Below are positions 1 to 7,684 of a DNA stretch of 12,074 nt, piece by piece. Source of the stretch: Cyclobacteriaceae bacterium (GTDB lineage: Bacteria > Bacteroidota > Bacteroidia > Cytophagales > Cyclobacteriaceae); contig JALOMN010000018.1 in assembly GCA_025455445.1 (NCBI GenBank), forward strand, positions 1-12,074. Direction: 5' to 3'. The notes under the pieces are model-generated. The model made no database searches. It was not told the DNA's origin and was given only the letters and a program-made list of their open reading frames with translations. The position numbers and the translations under genes are program-made. Position 1 is the stretch's first letter. Every line of letters begins with the position of its first letter.

Positions 1-1671
1 TGTTACTGCGGGATACTTTCTTTTGGCACCCTCATAGGTAAGATATTTCAGATAGTCATCTTCGCTGCTAAACTCTGCCGGTATAGTGAATTTAGGCAGT
101 AATACACTTCGCTTGAGTTCATAGGGATGAATCTTATCAAGAATTTCACTGATGGTTTCAATCGCTTCTGGTAAATCATGAAACAGAGTTTTCATGTCAT
201 CCTGCGATTTGAAATAGAATTCGTTGTTGGGAAGTCCATAGCGATATCCGCGACCTTCCCCTACTGGTGTAGATTTAAATTCTCCTTCTTTAATACATAA
301 CAATACATCATGTGCATTTGCTTCTTCTTTTTCCAGATAGAAGCATTCATTCGCTGCAAAATATTTTACATGATATTTTTCTGCAAAACGCAATAATGTT
401 TCATTTACTCTTTCTTCTTCGCGCAGTCCATGACGATTAAGCTCAATGTAAAAATCTTCTCCGAACTGTTTATGCCACCATAGAAACGCTTCTTCTGCCT
501 GGCGTTCGCCAACATTTAAAATTAAGTAAGGTATTTCACTGTGAAGTCCACCGGTAGTGGCGATGATACCTTCTTTATATTGCACCACTAATTCTTTGTC
601 AATTCGTGGGTAAATTCCATAGAGCCCTTCAATAAATCCAAGCGAACTTAGCTTGGCAAGATGATGATAGCCCTTTTCATTTTTTGCAAGCAATACTTGC
701 TGGTATCGTTTGTCTGGATTGTCTTTGGTGAATTTGAGTTTTAGTCTTTCTTCAGCAAGATAAAATTCGCAACCAACAACAGGTTTAATGCCATGCTTCA
801 ATGCCTCACTCACAAATTTGAAAGCGCCATACATATTACCAAAGTCGGTAATAGCCACTGCCGACATATGCTGTGCCTTTGCCTTCGATATCAATTCATT
901 TATTTCCGGAGTTGCCTGTAATACAGAAAATTGTGAATGTACATGAAGATGACAGAAGGGTTTATCTGAAAGTACCTTTTCGGTGGAACCGGTTTGTGCT
1001 GCATCTTTCTGCTTTTCTCTTTTGGTTGAATTTCCAGCTTCAAGGTTGGGCTCTTCATATTCGATATCATCTGCCGCGGTGTTATCATGCGGCTTAACAA
1101 TATTCTTTTTTATTAAACCGAAAAAACATCGCGCAGTGGCTGCAACATCATAGGCTGCATCATGTGCGTCTTCAAACTCCCGTCCAAAAAGAATCTGATG
1201 TAGTTCTTTCAGTCGGGGCATTTTTAATTTTCCACCGATGCCACCGGTGAGTTGGCAAAACTCTGTGGAAGCTATTCCTGTATCAACTTTGGCAAGGGAA
1301 AGGAAAGTATCGGTTTCAATTGACTGCCTGAAAAATTCTGACCCAATAATATTTATATCAAACTCAATATTATGGCCAACGAGCACCTGAGTCGACTTTA
1401 GGTCATGAATAAATTTTGCCAGAACTTCATTCAGATCTTTGCCCTCTTCTTGTGCTCTTTTTGTAGAAATACCGTGAACTTGTTCTGCTTTAAATGGGAT
1501 GTCAAAACCAACTGGCTTTACGATGTAATTGTGCTGCGATAAAAGTTTGCCTTTGCTATCGTGCAATTGCCATGCGATTTGAACTAATCTGGGCCAGTTT
1601 TCAAGGTCAGAAAAGGGCGCATTTTTATTTCTGGGTATGCCTGTGGTTTCGGTATCGAAAATTAAATACAT
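1..1671 (-). CDS. dnaE: DNA polymerase III alpha subunit with N-terminal DEDDh exonuclease (partial; C-terminal part beyond left edge)
   Basis: This is the replicative DNA polymerase catalytic subunit, of which only the first 557 residues lie in the window; the reading frame is open to the left edge. Residues 1-185 form a DnaQ-like DEDDh 3'-5' exonuclease with D6 and E8 (motif DTETTG), D105 (HNIEFD) and H170/D175 (HDAAYD), so all five catalytic residues are present. A charged linker (about 188-238) leads to a PHP domain starting at HLHVHSQFS (241-249), with GCEFYLA at 300-306 and AHDVLLCIKEG at 453-463, the usual start of DnaE. The polymerase palm, fingers and tau-binding parts would lie outside. 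Several PHP metal ligands are replaced (Q252, F277, Q324, G375, E442, F444), so this domain is probably structural only. The ATG at 1671 is the natural start because the exonuclease motif begins at residue 5. Exonuclease-DnaE fusions are known in Bacteroidota as far as I recall; PolC places its exonuclease inside the PHP domain instead, so this is not PolC. Confidence 0.95.
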   Translation of the reverse strand, partial: MYLIFDTETTGIPRNKNAPFSDLENWPRLVQIAWQLHDSKGKLLSQHNYIVKPVGFDIPFKAEQVHGISTKRAQEEGKDLNEVLAKFIHDLKSTQVLVGHNIEFDINIIGSEFFRQSIETDTFLSLAKVDTGIASTEFCQLTGGIGGKLKMPRLKELHQILFGREFEDAHDAAYDVAATARCFFGLIKKNIVKPHDNTAADDIEYEEPNLEAGNSTKREKQKDAAQTGSTEKVLSDKPFCHLHVHSQFSVLQATPEINELISKAKAQHMSAVAITDFGNMYGAFKFVSEALKHGIKPVVGCEFYLAEERLKLKFTKDNPDKRYQQVLLAKNEKGYHHLAKLSSLGFIEGLYGIYPRIDKELVVQYKEGIIATTGGLHSEIPYLILNVGERQAEEAFLWWHKQFGEDFYIELNRHGLREEERVNETLLRFAEKYHVKYFAANECFYLEKEEANAHDVLLCIKEGEFKSTPVGEGRGYRYGLPNNEFYFKSQDDMKTLFHDLPEAIETISEILDKIHPYELKRSVLLPKFTIPAEFSSEDDYLKYLTYEGAKRKYPAVT

Positions 1672-1836
1672 GTGTAATCTGGAATTAGGCTAACTGGCTA
1701 CTGTGATTTATTCCATATTGGGAATAAGTTTCATTATGAAGAATTTCAGCGACATGACTAAATAATAAGTATTTGAAATTCAATATTTTATAAAATCGGC
1801 TATTCATTTGCTATTATGATTATCCTAAAAGTTAAT
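1672..1836. other. Intergenic region between divergent dnaE and the small ORF
   Basis: This AT-rich spacer must hold the dnaE promoter on the minus strand, but I see no good TAnnTTTG element for it. It contains a short hairpin, TTATTCC (1708-1714) and GGAATAA (1721-1727) around a 6-base loop, which would fall in the dnaE leader about 37 bases before its ATG. The role of this hairpin is unknown; a chance match in AT-rich DNA is possible. Confidence 0.4.
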
Positions 1837-1959
1837 ATGAAAAAGCTAGTAAATATAGTCGTTGATTTCGTGAAGAGAGAGTGGTTTCTTTTGGTTGCAC
1901 TTGTTGCCATTTTTATCATTGTTATGATTTACGCAGCCTTACACAAGCAAGCTATTTAA
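1837..1959 (+). CDS. Small single-pass membrane protein, 40 residues, function unknown
   Basis: A short ORF begins ATGAAAAAG and encodes 40 residues. The first 16 are basic and amphipathic (KK at 2-3, KRE at 13-15), then a hydrophobic run of about 17-34 (FLLVALVAIFIIVMIYAA) forms one convincing membrane helix, and a short polar tail HKQAI ends the protein. An in-frame ATG at 1816 would add seven residues (MIILKVN), but the MKK start fits a membrane protein better. It lies 108 bases upstream of the sdhC ATG on the same strand. I do not recognise the family. A real small gene is plausible because of its clean charge and hydrophobicity layout, but one short ORF in AT-rich DNA can arise by chance. 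It might be a small accessory membrane protein; no link to complex II is shown. Confidence 0.45.
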   Translation: MKKLVNIVVDFVKREWFLLVALVAIFIIVMIYAALHKQAI

Positions 1960-2002
1960 AATCCGCATTCTCTATTTAGAATCACTTAAAATAGTTTCTA
2001 AC

Positions 2003-2034
2003 ATTGTTTAGTATAACTATCAGAAGTATTTTTG
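2003..2034 (+). promoter_or_regulatory. Candidate Bacteroidota-type promoter of sdhCAB
   Basis: ATTG at 2003-2006 matches the -33 element (TTG core) and TATTTTTG at 2027-2034 is a perfect match to the -7 consensus TAnnTTTG; the spacer is 20 bases, close to the usual 19. Transcription would start near 2040, giving a leader of about 28 bases before the ATG at 2068. The -7 element overlaps a TTG codon at 2032 that could be mistaken for the sdhC start. The elements are seen in the sequence; their activity is inferred. Confidence 0.5.
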
Positions 2035-2067
2035 GTTAATTCAATAAATACAGCTCAATATTATACT

Positions 2068-2745
2068 ATGAAATGGTTTTTAGATCTCTTTTCAAGTTCG
2101 CTCGGTAAAAAATTGTTGATGTCACTTACCGGGATTTTTCTAATCCTTTTTCTTACAGTTCACCTCGCGGGTAATCTTCAACTTTTAAAAGGCGATGGTG
2201 GCAAATCATTCAACATCTATGCGGAGTTTATGGGCACAAACCCACTTATTCAATTCGTGTCGAAAGGAAACTTCGCATTAATACTTGTTCATATAATATG
2301 GGCAATAATGCTAACCATTAAAAATCGCGAATCACGTGGAGCGAAGGGATATGCAATAACTAATAAGAAGTCCACGTGGGCTTCACGCAACATGGCATTT
2401 CTGGGTTTCCTGATTTTGATATTCATCGTGATTCACATTCAAAACTTCTATTACAAAGCACATTTCGGCACATTACCTATGCAGGTATATGACGGCACCG
2501 AGATAAAAGATTTATACACTGAGGTTGCTTTTATTTTCAGTCAGTGGTGGTATGTAGCGATTTATACCGTGTGTATGATAGGTCTTGCTTTTCATCTTTG
2601 GCATGGGTTTACCAGTGCTTTTCAGACACTTGGTTTAAACCACATGAAGTATAATCCTGTTATTAGTTTTATAGGAAAGGCATATGCGGTGATCGTCCCT
2701 GCATTGTTTGCATACATTCCTGTAAAAATGTTCTTTTTTTCATAA
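2068..2745 (+). CDS. sdhC: Succinate dehydrogenase cytochrome b subunit (type B, diheme membrane anchor)
   Basis: This is the single membrane-anchor subunit of complex II, carrying heme b and the quinone site in the inner membrane. The 225 residues have five hydrophobic segments (roughly 16-36, 66-84, 108-126, 158-177, 198-216), as in the b558 family of type-B enzymes (Bacillus SdhC, Wolinella FrdC). Four histidines in helices, H32 (VHLAGN), H75 (LVHII), H123 (VIHIQ) and H176 (FHLWHG; H179 is the alternative), are spaced like the four axial ligands of the Wolinella diheme subunit. The N-terminal SSSLGKKLLMSLTGIFL is typical for the Bacteroidota family. I chose the ATG at 2068; a TTG at 2032 is in frame and would add 12 residues, but it lies inside the candidate -7 promoter element. 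It is first in the operon, 26 bases before sdhA. Confidence 0.93.
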   Translation: MKWFLDLFSSSLGKKLLMSLTGIFLILFLTVHLAGNLQLLKGDGGKSFNIYAEFMGTNPLIQFVSKGNFALILVHIIWAIMLTIKNRESRGAKGYAITNKKSTWASRNMAFLGFLILIFIVIHIQNFYYKAHFGTLPMQVYDGTEIKDLYTEVAFIFSQWWYVAIYTVCMIGLAFHLWHGFTSAFQTLGLNHMKYNPVISFIGKAYAVIVPALFAYIPVKMFFFS

Positions 2746-2771
2746 GTACTTTAAAATCTTAATCATAAATC

Positions 2772-4694
2772 ATGAAGCTTGAATCTAAAATTCCGGAAGG
2801 ACCTTTAGCCGAAAAATGGACTAAACATAAGTTCAACATGAAGCTGGTAAACCCAGCTAATAAAAGAAAATATGAAGTTATTGTGGTTGGAACTGGCTTG
2901 GCGGGTGCATCGGCTGCAGCGTCTTTGGGTGAAATGGGTTATAATGTAAAAGCATTTTGTTTTCAAGACAGCCCTCGCAGGGCACATAGTATTGCAGCTC
3001 AGGGTGGTATCAATGCTGCCAAGAATTATCAGAATGATGGTGACAGTATTCAAAGATTATTTTATGACACAATCAAGGGTGGCGATTATCGCGCACGCGA
3101 AGGAAATGTGTACCGCCTTGCAGAAGTAAGTGTAAATATTATTGATCAATGCGTAGCGCAAGGAGTTCCGTTCGCACGCGAATATGGTGGTTTACTGGCT
3201 AACCGTTCATTTGGTGGAGCACAGGTTTCTCGTACTTTTTATGCGCGCGGTCAAACCGGGCAGCAATTACTATTAGGTGCCTACAGTGCTCTGAACCGAC
3301 AAATTGCCAATGGCAAAGTCAAAATGTACAATCGCACTGAGATGCTGGATTTAGTAGTTGTTGACGGCAAAGCCAGGGGAATAATTACGCGCGACTTAAT
3401 AACCGGCAAAATAGAATCTCACAGTGCGCATGCAGTGTTGCTTTGCACCGGTGGATATGGAAATGTGTTCTATCTTTCTACCAATGCTAAGGGATCTAAT
3501 GTAACGGCAGCGTGGAGAGCTTATAAGAAAGGTGCATTATTTGCAAACCCTTGTTTTACTCAAATACACCCTACTTGCATTCCCGTTTCTGGTGATCACC
3601 AGTCCAAGCTTACGCTAATGTCTGAGTCACTTCGAAATGATGGTCGGGTGTGGGTGCCTAAAAAGGCAATGCCCGGACTAAAATCAAAGGATGCAGTTAA
3701 TCTTCATGAGGCAGAAAGAGACTACTTTCTCGAAAGAAAATATCCTTCTTTCGGTAACCTCGTGCCTCGTGATGTTGCTTCGCGCAATGCAAAACAAGTG
3801 TGTGATGAAGGTAGAGGAGTTGGTTCCGGACTGGCAGTATTTTTAGATTTTACTGATGCTATAAAACGAGATGGGGAAGATGTAATACGAGCCAAGTACG
3901 GAAACTTGTTTGATATGTATCATCAGATAACAGGAGAAAATCCTTACAAAGGACCTATGATGATATATCCTGCCGTACATTATACGATGGGTGGATTGTG
4001 GGTAGATTATAATCTTATGACCACGGTGCCCGGATTATATGCTTTGGGTGAAGCAAATTTTTCAGATCATGGCGCTAACCGTTTGGGAGCTTCTGCACTC
4101 ATGCAAGGTTTGGCTGATGGTTATTTTGTAATTCCATACACAATAGGTGATTATCTGGCAACAATTGGTTGGAATGATAAAGTTGGAACGGACCACCCGG
4201 CTTTTAAAGAAGCAATTGAAGCAGTTCAACAACGGGTAAATAAACTCATCAGCATCAAAGGAAATAAAACGGTGGATGAGTTTCATAGACAACTTGGCTT
4301 AACCATGTGGGATTATTGTGGTATGGCTCGCAGTGAAGAGGGATTAAAAAAGGCAAAAAAAATAATTCAGGATTTGCGGGCTGAGTTCTGGACTAATGTT
4401 AATGTTTTAGGAGGAACATCAGAGCTTAATCAGGAACTTGAAAAGGCAGGTAGGGTAGCTGACTTTTTAGAGTTAGGTGAATTAATGGTTGATGATGCCT
4501 TAAATCGCACCGAGTCGTGTGGAGGCCACTTCCGGGAAGAATCGCAAACACCCGAAGGAGAGGCTATGCGCAAGGATGATGATTATGCATACGTTTCTGC
4601 CTGGCAATATACAGGCGACAATCAAGCCGCGGCATTGCATAAAGAAGACCTTAAATTCGAAAATGTAAAACTTACTCAACGTAGCTATAAATAA
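2772..4694 (+). CDS. sdhA: Succinate dehydrogenase flavoprotein subunit
   Basis: This is the catalytic subunit that oxidises succinate to fumarate with covalently bound FAD, on the cytoplasmic face of the membrane. The Rossmann motif is VVGTGLAGA (38-46). H72 in AHSIAAQGG matches the histidine that carries FAD. HPT at 266-268, the ESLRNDGR segment near 285-292, VHYTMGG and [10 protein letters not shown] supply the substrate-binding histidines and arginines known from SdhA/FrdA. The length of 640 residues and the N-terminal [15 protein letters not shown] extension are typical of the Bacteroidota type-B protein, which supports the ATG at 2772 over the internal M23. The first residues of sdhB follow its stop after two bases, so the two are surely co-translated. 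Succinate dehydrogenase rather than fumarate reductase is the likely direction, but sequence alone does not settle this. Confidence 0.97.
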   Translation: MKLESKIPEGPLAEKWTKHKFNMKLVNPANKRKYEVIVVGTGLAGASAAASLGEMGYNVKAFCFQDSPRRAHSIAAQGGINAAKNYQNDGDSIQRLFYDTIKGGDYRAREGNVYRLAEVSVNIIDQCVAQGVPFAREYGGLLANRSFGGAQVSRTFYARGQTGQQLLLGAYSALNRQIANGKVKMYNRTEMLDLVVVDGKARGIITRDLITGKIESHSAHAVLLCTGGYGNVFYLSTNAKGSNVTAAWRAYKKGALFANPCFTQIHPTCIPVSGDHQSKLTLMSESLRNDGRVWVPKKAMPGLKSKDAVNLHEAERDYFLERKYPSFGNLVPRDVASRNAKQVCDEGRGVGSGLAVFLDFTDAIKRDGEDVIRAKYGNLFDMYHQITGENPYKGPMMIYPAVHYTMGGLWVDYNLMTTVPGLYALGEANFSDHGANRLGASALMQGLADGYFVIPYTIGDYLATIGWNDKVGTDHPAFKEAIEAVQQRVNKLISIKGNKTVDEFHRQLGLTMWDYCGMARSEEGLKKAKKIIQDLRAEFWTNVNVLGGTSELNQELEKAGRVADFLELGELMVDDALNRTESCGGHFREESQTPEGEAMRKDDDYAYVSAWQYTGDNQAAALHKEDLKFENVKLTQRSYK

Positions 4695-4696
4695 TT

Positions 4697-5464
4697 ATGA
4701 AGATTACGTTAAAAGTCTGGAGACAAAAAGACAGCAAAAGCAAGGGTGAATTTAAAACATATGAACATTCACATGTTTCACCCGATATGTCATTTCTTGA
4801 AATGCTGGATGTTTTAAATACTGAGTTGATCAAAAAGAAAGAAGAACCAATTTCTTTTGATCATGATTGCCGTGAAGGTATTTGTGGAATGTGCAGCTTA
4901 TACATTAATGGTCATCCTCATGGACCATTACAAACTACCACATGCCAGCTTCACATGCGTTCTTTCAGCGATGGTGAAACCATCACGATAGAGCCATGGC
5001 GTGCAAAAGCGTTCCCTGTTATTAAAGATTTGGTTGTGGATCGTTCGGCATTTGATCGTATTCAACAGGCTGGCGGTTATGTAAACGTAAACACTGGAGG
5101 TGTGCCTGACGGTAATGCCATTCCAATACCAAAGATGATTGCAGACGAGGCATTTGATGCAGCGACCTGTATCGGCTGCGGAGCATGCGTGGCTGCTTGT
5201 AAGAATGCATCGGCTATGCTTTTTGTAGGAGCAAAAGTTTCTCAATTTGCTTTATTGCCTCAGGGAAAAGTAGAAGCTAAGCAGCGTGTGGAAAAAATGG
5301 TAGCTCAAATGGATGCCGAAGGATTTGGAGCCTGTACAAATACCTATGCCTGCGAAGCTGAATGCCCTAAAGGAATTAAGATTACCAACATTGCCCGAAT
5401 GAATAGAGAATATCTCGGTGCCATGCTCACTTCATATAAAGTGGAAGTTGGCGGGGGAGAGTGA
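4697..5464 (+). CDS. sdhB: Succinate dehydrogenase iron-sulfur subunit
   Basis: This subunit passes electrons from the flavin of SdhA to quinone at SdhC through three iron-sulfur clusters. The [2Fe-2S] ligands are C58, C63 and C66 (CREGICGMC) with C83. The [4Fe-4S] cluster uses C158, C161 and C164 (CIGCGAC) with C223. The [3Fe-4S] cluster uses C168, C213 and C219 ([15 protein letters not shown] region). All ligands are present. At 255 residues it has the normal length for the type-B family, including the insertion after the ferredoxin domain. The ATG lies two bases after the sdhA stop. It is last in the operon; a strong hairpin terminator starts about 24 bases after its stop codon. Confidence 0.97.
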   Translation: MKITLKVWRQKDSKSKGEFKTYEHSHVSPDMSFLEMLDVLNTELIKKKEEPISFDHDCREGICGMCSLYINGHPHGPLQTTTCQLHMRSFSDGETITIEPWRAKAFPVIKDLVVDRSAFDRIQQAGGYVNVNTGGVPDGNAIPIPKMIADEAFDAATCIGCGACVAACKNASAMLFVGAKVSQFALLPQGKVEAKQRVEKMVAQMDAEGFGACTNTYACEAECPKGIKITNIARMNREYLGAMLTSYKVEVGGGE

Positions 5465-5487
5465 TAAGTTTCAAATTATAGGAAATT

Positions 5488-5514
5488 AAAAAACCCGGGT
5501 ATACCGGGTTTTTT
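5488..5514. terminator. Bidirectional intrinsic terminator between sdhB and the converging lipoprotein gene
   Basis: CCCGG (5494-5498) pairs with CCGGG (5504-5508) around the loop GTATA. The stem is extended by six A-T pairs (5488-5493 with 5509-5514), giving an 11-bp stem with a T run on either strand. It can serve sdhCAB on the plus strand and the gene ending at 5534 on the minus strand. Confidence 0.9.
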
Positions 5515-5533
5515 TATTCTTTTAGTCTAACAT

Positions 5534-6040
5534 TTACTCACTTTTACAAGGTTGGAATCCAATCCTGCCATTTTCAATACTTCTTGAAACAGAAGCACCA
5601 ATGTTTCCACCGGATAATATAATATCTCTTTCTGGCCCCACATCAGATAAGTGTATTTTGATGCAGGCATCCAGGTTTATAAGTTCTGCATAGGTGATGG
5701 AAGTTTCGTTGGCCAATTGGCTTAATACGGTTTCACTTTTTCCTGTTTGAGCATTAACCGGACTTAATAATGCAGCCACATCAGCATCCGCTGCGGTAAT
5801 GTCACCAAGATGTAAATGAACAGGGAGGTTTCCGTTACCGGAAGTTCCTGTAAGATTCACAATGACCTGCGTAGTCCCGTCTCTTTTTTCTTTCATTGTA
5901 ACATATCCGGAAATGTCATACTGAGAAGCAGGTTGTAAATCATAAGTAACTTCGTTACCTGTAAATTCGTTTGTATTTGCATTCTCCTGACATGACCATG
6001 CCAACACGCTAAACACTAAAACAAATGATAACATCTTCAT
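5534..6040 (-). CDS. Predicted lipoprotein with a CHRD-like / Cu-Zn SOD-like beta fold
   Basis: The 168-residue protein starts with a short signal (1-16) and a lipobox-like LAWSC with the lipid cysteine at C17; the W at -2 is unusual but tolerated. The mature part is rich in beta-strand patterns. H75 and H77 in PVHLHLGD, then CIKIHLSD (C126, H130) and a C-terminal GFQPC (C165), recall the H-x-H and glycine-rich pattern of CHRD domains and of periplasmic Cu-Zn superoxide dismutase-like folds. C126 and C165 could form a disulfide. The zinc and copper ligands of true superoxide dismutase are not all visible, so I do not assign enzyme activity. It is transcribed alone: it converges on sdhB with a shared terminator and diverges from the LPP20 genes. 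The start is the only ATG giving a signal peptide. The family assignment is a guess from pattern; the lipoprotein nature is more certain. Confidence 0.75.
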   Translation of the reverse strand: MKMLSFVLVFSVLAWSCQENANTNEFTGNEVTYDLQPASQYDISGYVTMKEKRDGTTQVIVNLTGTSGNGNLPVHLHLGDITAADADVAALLSPVNAQTGKSETVLSQLANETSITYAELINLDACIKIHLSDVGPERDIILSGGNIGASVSRSIENGRIGFQPCKSE

Positions 6041-6121
6041 AAGTTTCTCTTTTATTATTTTGCAACAAGTAAAGTTAATAAAAAGTGCCTCTTTTCTAAT
6101 TTTGGATTTTAAAGATGACCT

Positions 6122-6153
6122 TATGCCAAGTAAATTTTACCCAATTTGGCATA
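6122..6153. promoter_or_regulatory. Inverted repeat in the divergent intergenic region, possible operator
   Basis: TATGCCAA (6122-6129) and TTGGCATA (6146-6153) form perfect 8-bp arms separated by 16 bases. Inside lies a second small palindrome, GTAAATTTTAC (6130-6140). The site sits 82 bases before the lipoprotein gene on the minus strand and 43 bases before the GTG of the first LPP20-like gene, a position suited to a dimeric regulator acting on one or both genes. No T run follows, so it is not a terminator. No regulator is encoded nearby, and its role is inferred from geometry alone. Confidence 0.4.
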
Positions 6154-6196
6154 GATATGGTATATTCGTTAAAACGTTAAATTTAAGCTATATTTT

Positions 6197-7579
6197 GTGA
6201 CACGAGTTTTACTAATAATTGTATGTTTAATAGTAGGGGCTTGCAGCCCTTCCACCAATAAATCTTCTTCACAAGCGAAGAACACCAAGGAAAGACCCGC
6301 ATGGTTATCAGCTAAACCTGTGCAAAGTGGTTATTATATCGGAATTGGCCATAGCGTAAAAGATGGGTTAAATAACTACATTCAAACTGCAAAAAAGAGT
6401 GCACTTGAGGATCTTGTATCAGAAGTTAAAGTGAATATAGCTTCCACCTCTGTGCTTAGCCAGATCGATATAAATAAGGAATTTCAGGAGCGATATGAAC
6501 AGATAATTCAAACTACAATTGCGGATGAAATTGAAGAATTTGAACAAGTGGAAGCTTGGGAAGATGAGCGAAACTATTGGGTATATTATCGATTATCGAA
6601 ACAGCGGTATAAGGAAATCAAAGAAGAAAAGAAGCGAAATGCAGTTTCATTAGGCCTTGACTTTTTCACGAAGGCCAAGCAATCAGAGCGAAATTCTGAA
6701 CCTGTTACAGCGCTTGGATTTTACTACCAGGGGTTTCGTGCAATTGAAAAATATCTGGATGAACCCATTCGCCTTGAGTTTGAAGGCAAAGAGATTTTAT
6801 TAACCAACGAGATTATTGCCAGTATGCAATTATTGCTGGATCAAATCGAGTTAGCTGTCCAGCCTAAAGAAGTAGTTTTAAATAGAAGGTTAGCTCAGAA
6901 CGAACTTTCTGTTATTGCGCAAGCTTCCTTTAAAGGAGCGCAAAAAACTATCAATGATCTCCCACTTCAGGCATATTTTGAAAAAGGCGCAGGAGATGTG
7001 TTTCCCAGTTATAAGACTGACATGCAAGGCACAGCAAAAATTTTGTTAACCAAAATAAGTTCACGTGATTTAGAACAGACAGTGGCGGTAAAAGTAGATA
7101 TGATGAGTTTTGCTGGTAATGCAACTTCCGATATTTATCCCCTCATTGCTGGTAAAATGGTGGTACCTAAGGCCTCTATCTTATTAAAAGTGCAAAGGCC
7201 GCTCGTATACATTTCTTCCAGTGAAAAAAGTTTTGGATTGGAGAAATCAAATCAACAATTGGCAAACCGCATCAAGAATTACCTCGCCAATACAGGGTTT
7301 GAATTTACAGATGATAAAAACAAGGCTGAACTTTATATGGATGTGCGTGCTGATTCTGAAAAGGGTGCTGTTTCAGGCAGTATTTATATTACTTATGTAA
7401 CCGCAGTAATCAGAGTGGCGTCTTCCAGAGACAATAAGGAAATATATACAACTACATTAGACCGTGTGAAAGGTTTCAGTTTGGATTTCGAAAGATCAAG
7501 TCAGGAAGCTTATAATAAATCGCTTGAAACGTTGGAAAAAGAAAAACTACCTGAATTACTTAATGCGATTTTACAATAA
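6197..7579 (+). CDS. LPP20-like lipoprotein, multi-domain, 460 residues
   Basis: This is a predicted outer-membrane-directed lipoprotein. Residues 1-15 are a hydrophobic signal and VGAC is the lipobox with C16. A polar Ser/Lys linker (17-32) leads to an LPP20-like domain: RPAWLSAKPVQSGYYIGIGHS (from 33), an alanine-containing helix and a conserved-looking YWVYYRLSKQRY segment near 128-139. A helical stretch (about 150-225) follows. Then come a beta-rich Ig-like part (about 230-330, including FEKGAGDVFPSYKTDMQGTA) and a C-terminal alpha/beta domain (about 332-460) that resembles domains seen with CsgG/LpoB-type lipoproteins. The start is GTG; an in-frame stop at 6170 and no other start codon before it make GTG the only choice that keeps the signal peptide. 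The next gene also has an LPP20-like domain. The function is unknown; a role in an envelope complex is inferred. Confidence 0.8.
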   Translation: MTRVLLIIVCLIVGACSPSTNKSSSQAKNTKERPAWLSAKPVQSGYYIGIGHSVKDGLNNYIQTAKKSALEDLVSEVKVNIASTSVLSQIDINKEFQERYEQIIQTTIADEIEEFEQVEAWEDERNYWVYYRLSKQRYKEIKEEKKRNAVSLGLDFFTKAKQSERNSEPVTALGFYYQGFRAIEKYLDEPIRLEFEGKEILLTNEIIASMQLLLDQIELAVQPKEVVLNRRLAQNELSVIAQASFKGAQKTINDLPLQAYFEKGAGDVFPSYKTDMQGTAKILLTKISSRDLEQTVAVKVDMMSFAGNATSDIYPLIAGKMVVPKASILLKVQRPLVYISSSEKSFGLEKSNQQLANRIKNYLANTGFEFTDDKNKAELYMDVRADSEKGAVSGSIYITYVTAVIRVASSRDNKEIYTTTLDRVKGFSLDFERSSQEAYNKSLETLEKEKLPELLNAILQ

Positions 7580-7684
7580 TTCACCTTTTTTGTGCTAATT
7601 TCATTGTAAAATGAGCGTATTTTTAAATATTAAAAAGTGGCCTATAAATTGTTAATCTAGTTAAAAACCAAATTTCAACTCAAT

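Noticed and set aside
1708..1727. Short hairpin TTATTCC/GGAATAA upstream of dnaE
   Set aside because: 7-bp AT-rich arms, no T run and no known regulatory role; chance is likely. Noted only in the intergenic entry.
2805..3053. Minus-strand ORF opposite sdhA, and similar ones at 4062-4292 and 4928-5245
   Set aside because: Antisense shadows of sdhA and sdhB; no domain, no promoter, and the sense genes are certain.
6070..6077. TAACTTTA on the minus strand as -7 element of the CHRD-like lipoprotein gene
   Set aside because: One mismatch to TAnnTTTG and no TTG at the right distance.
6145..6168. TTTG (6145-6148) and TATATTCG (6161-6168) as a promoter for the first LPP20-like gene
   Set aside because: The spacer is only 12 bases and the -7 has a mismatch, so it does not fit the Bacteroidota consensus.
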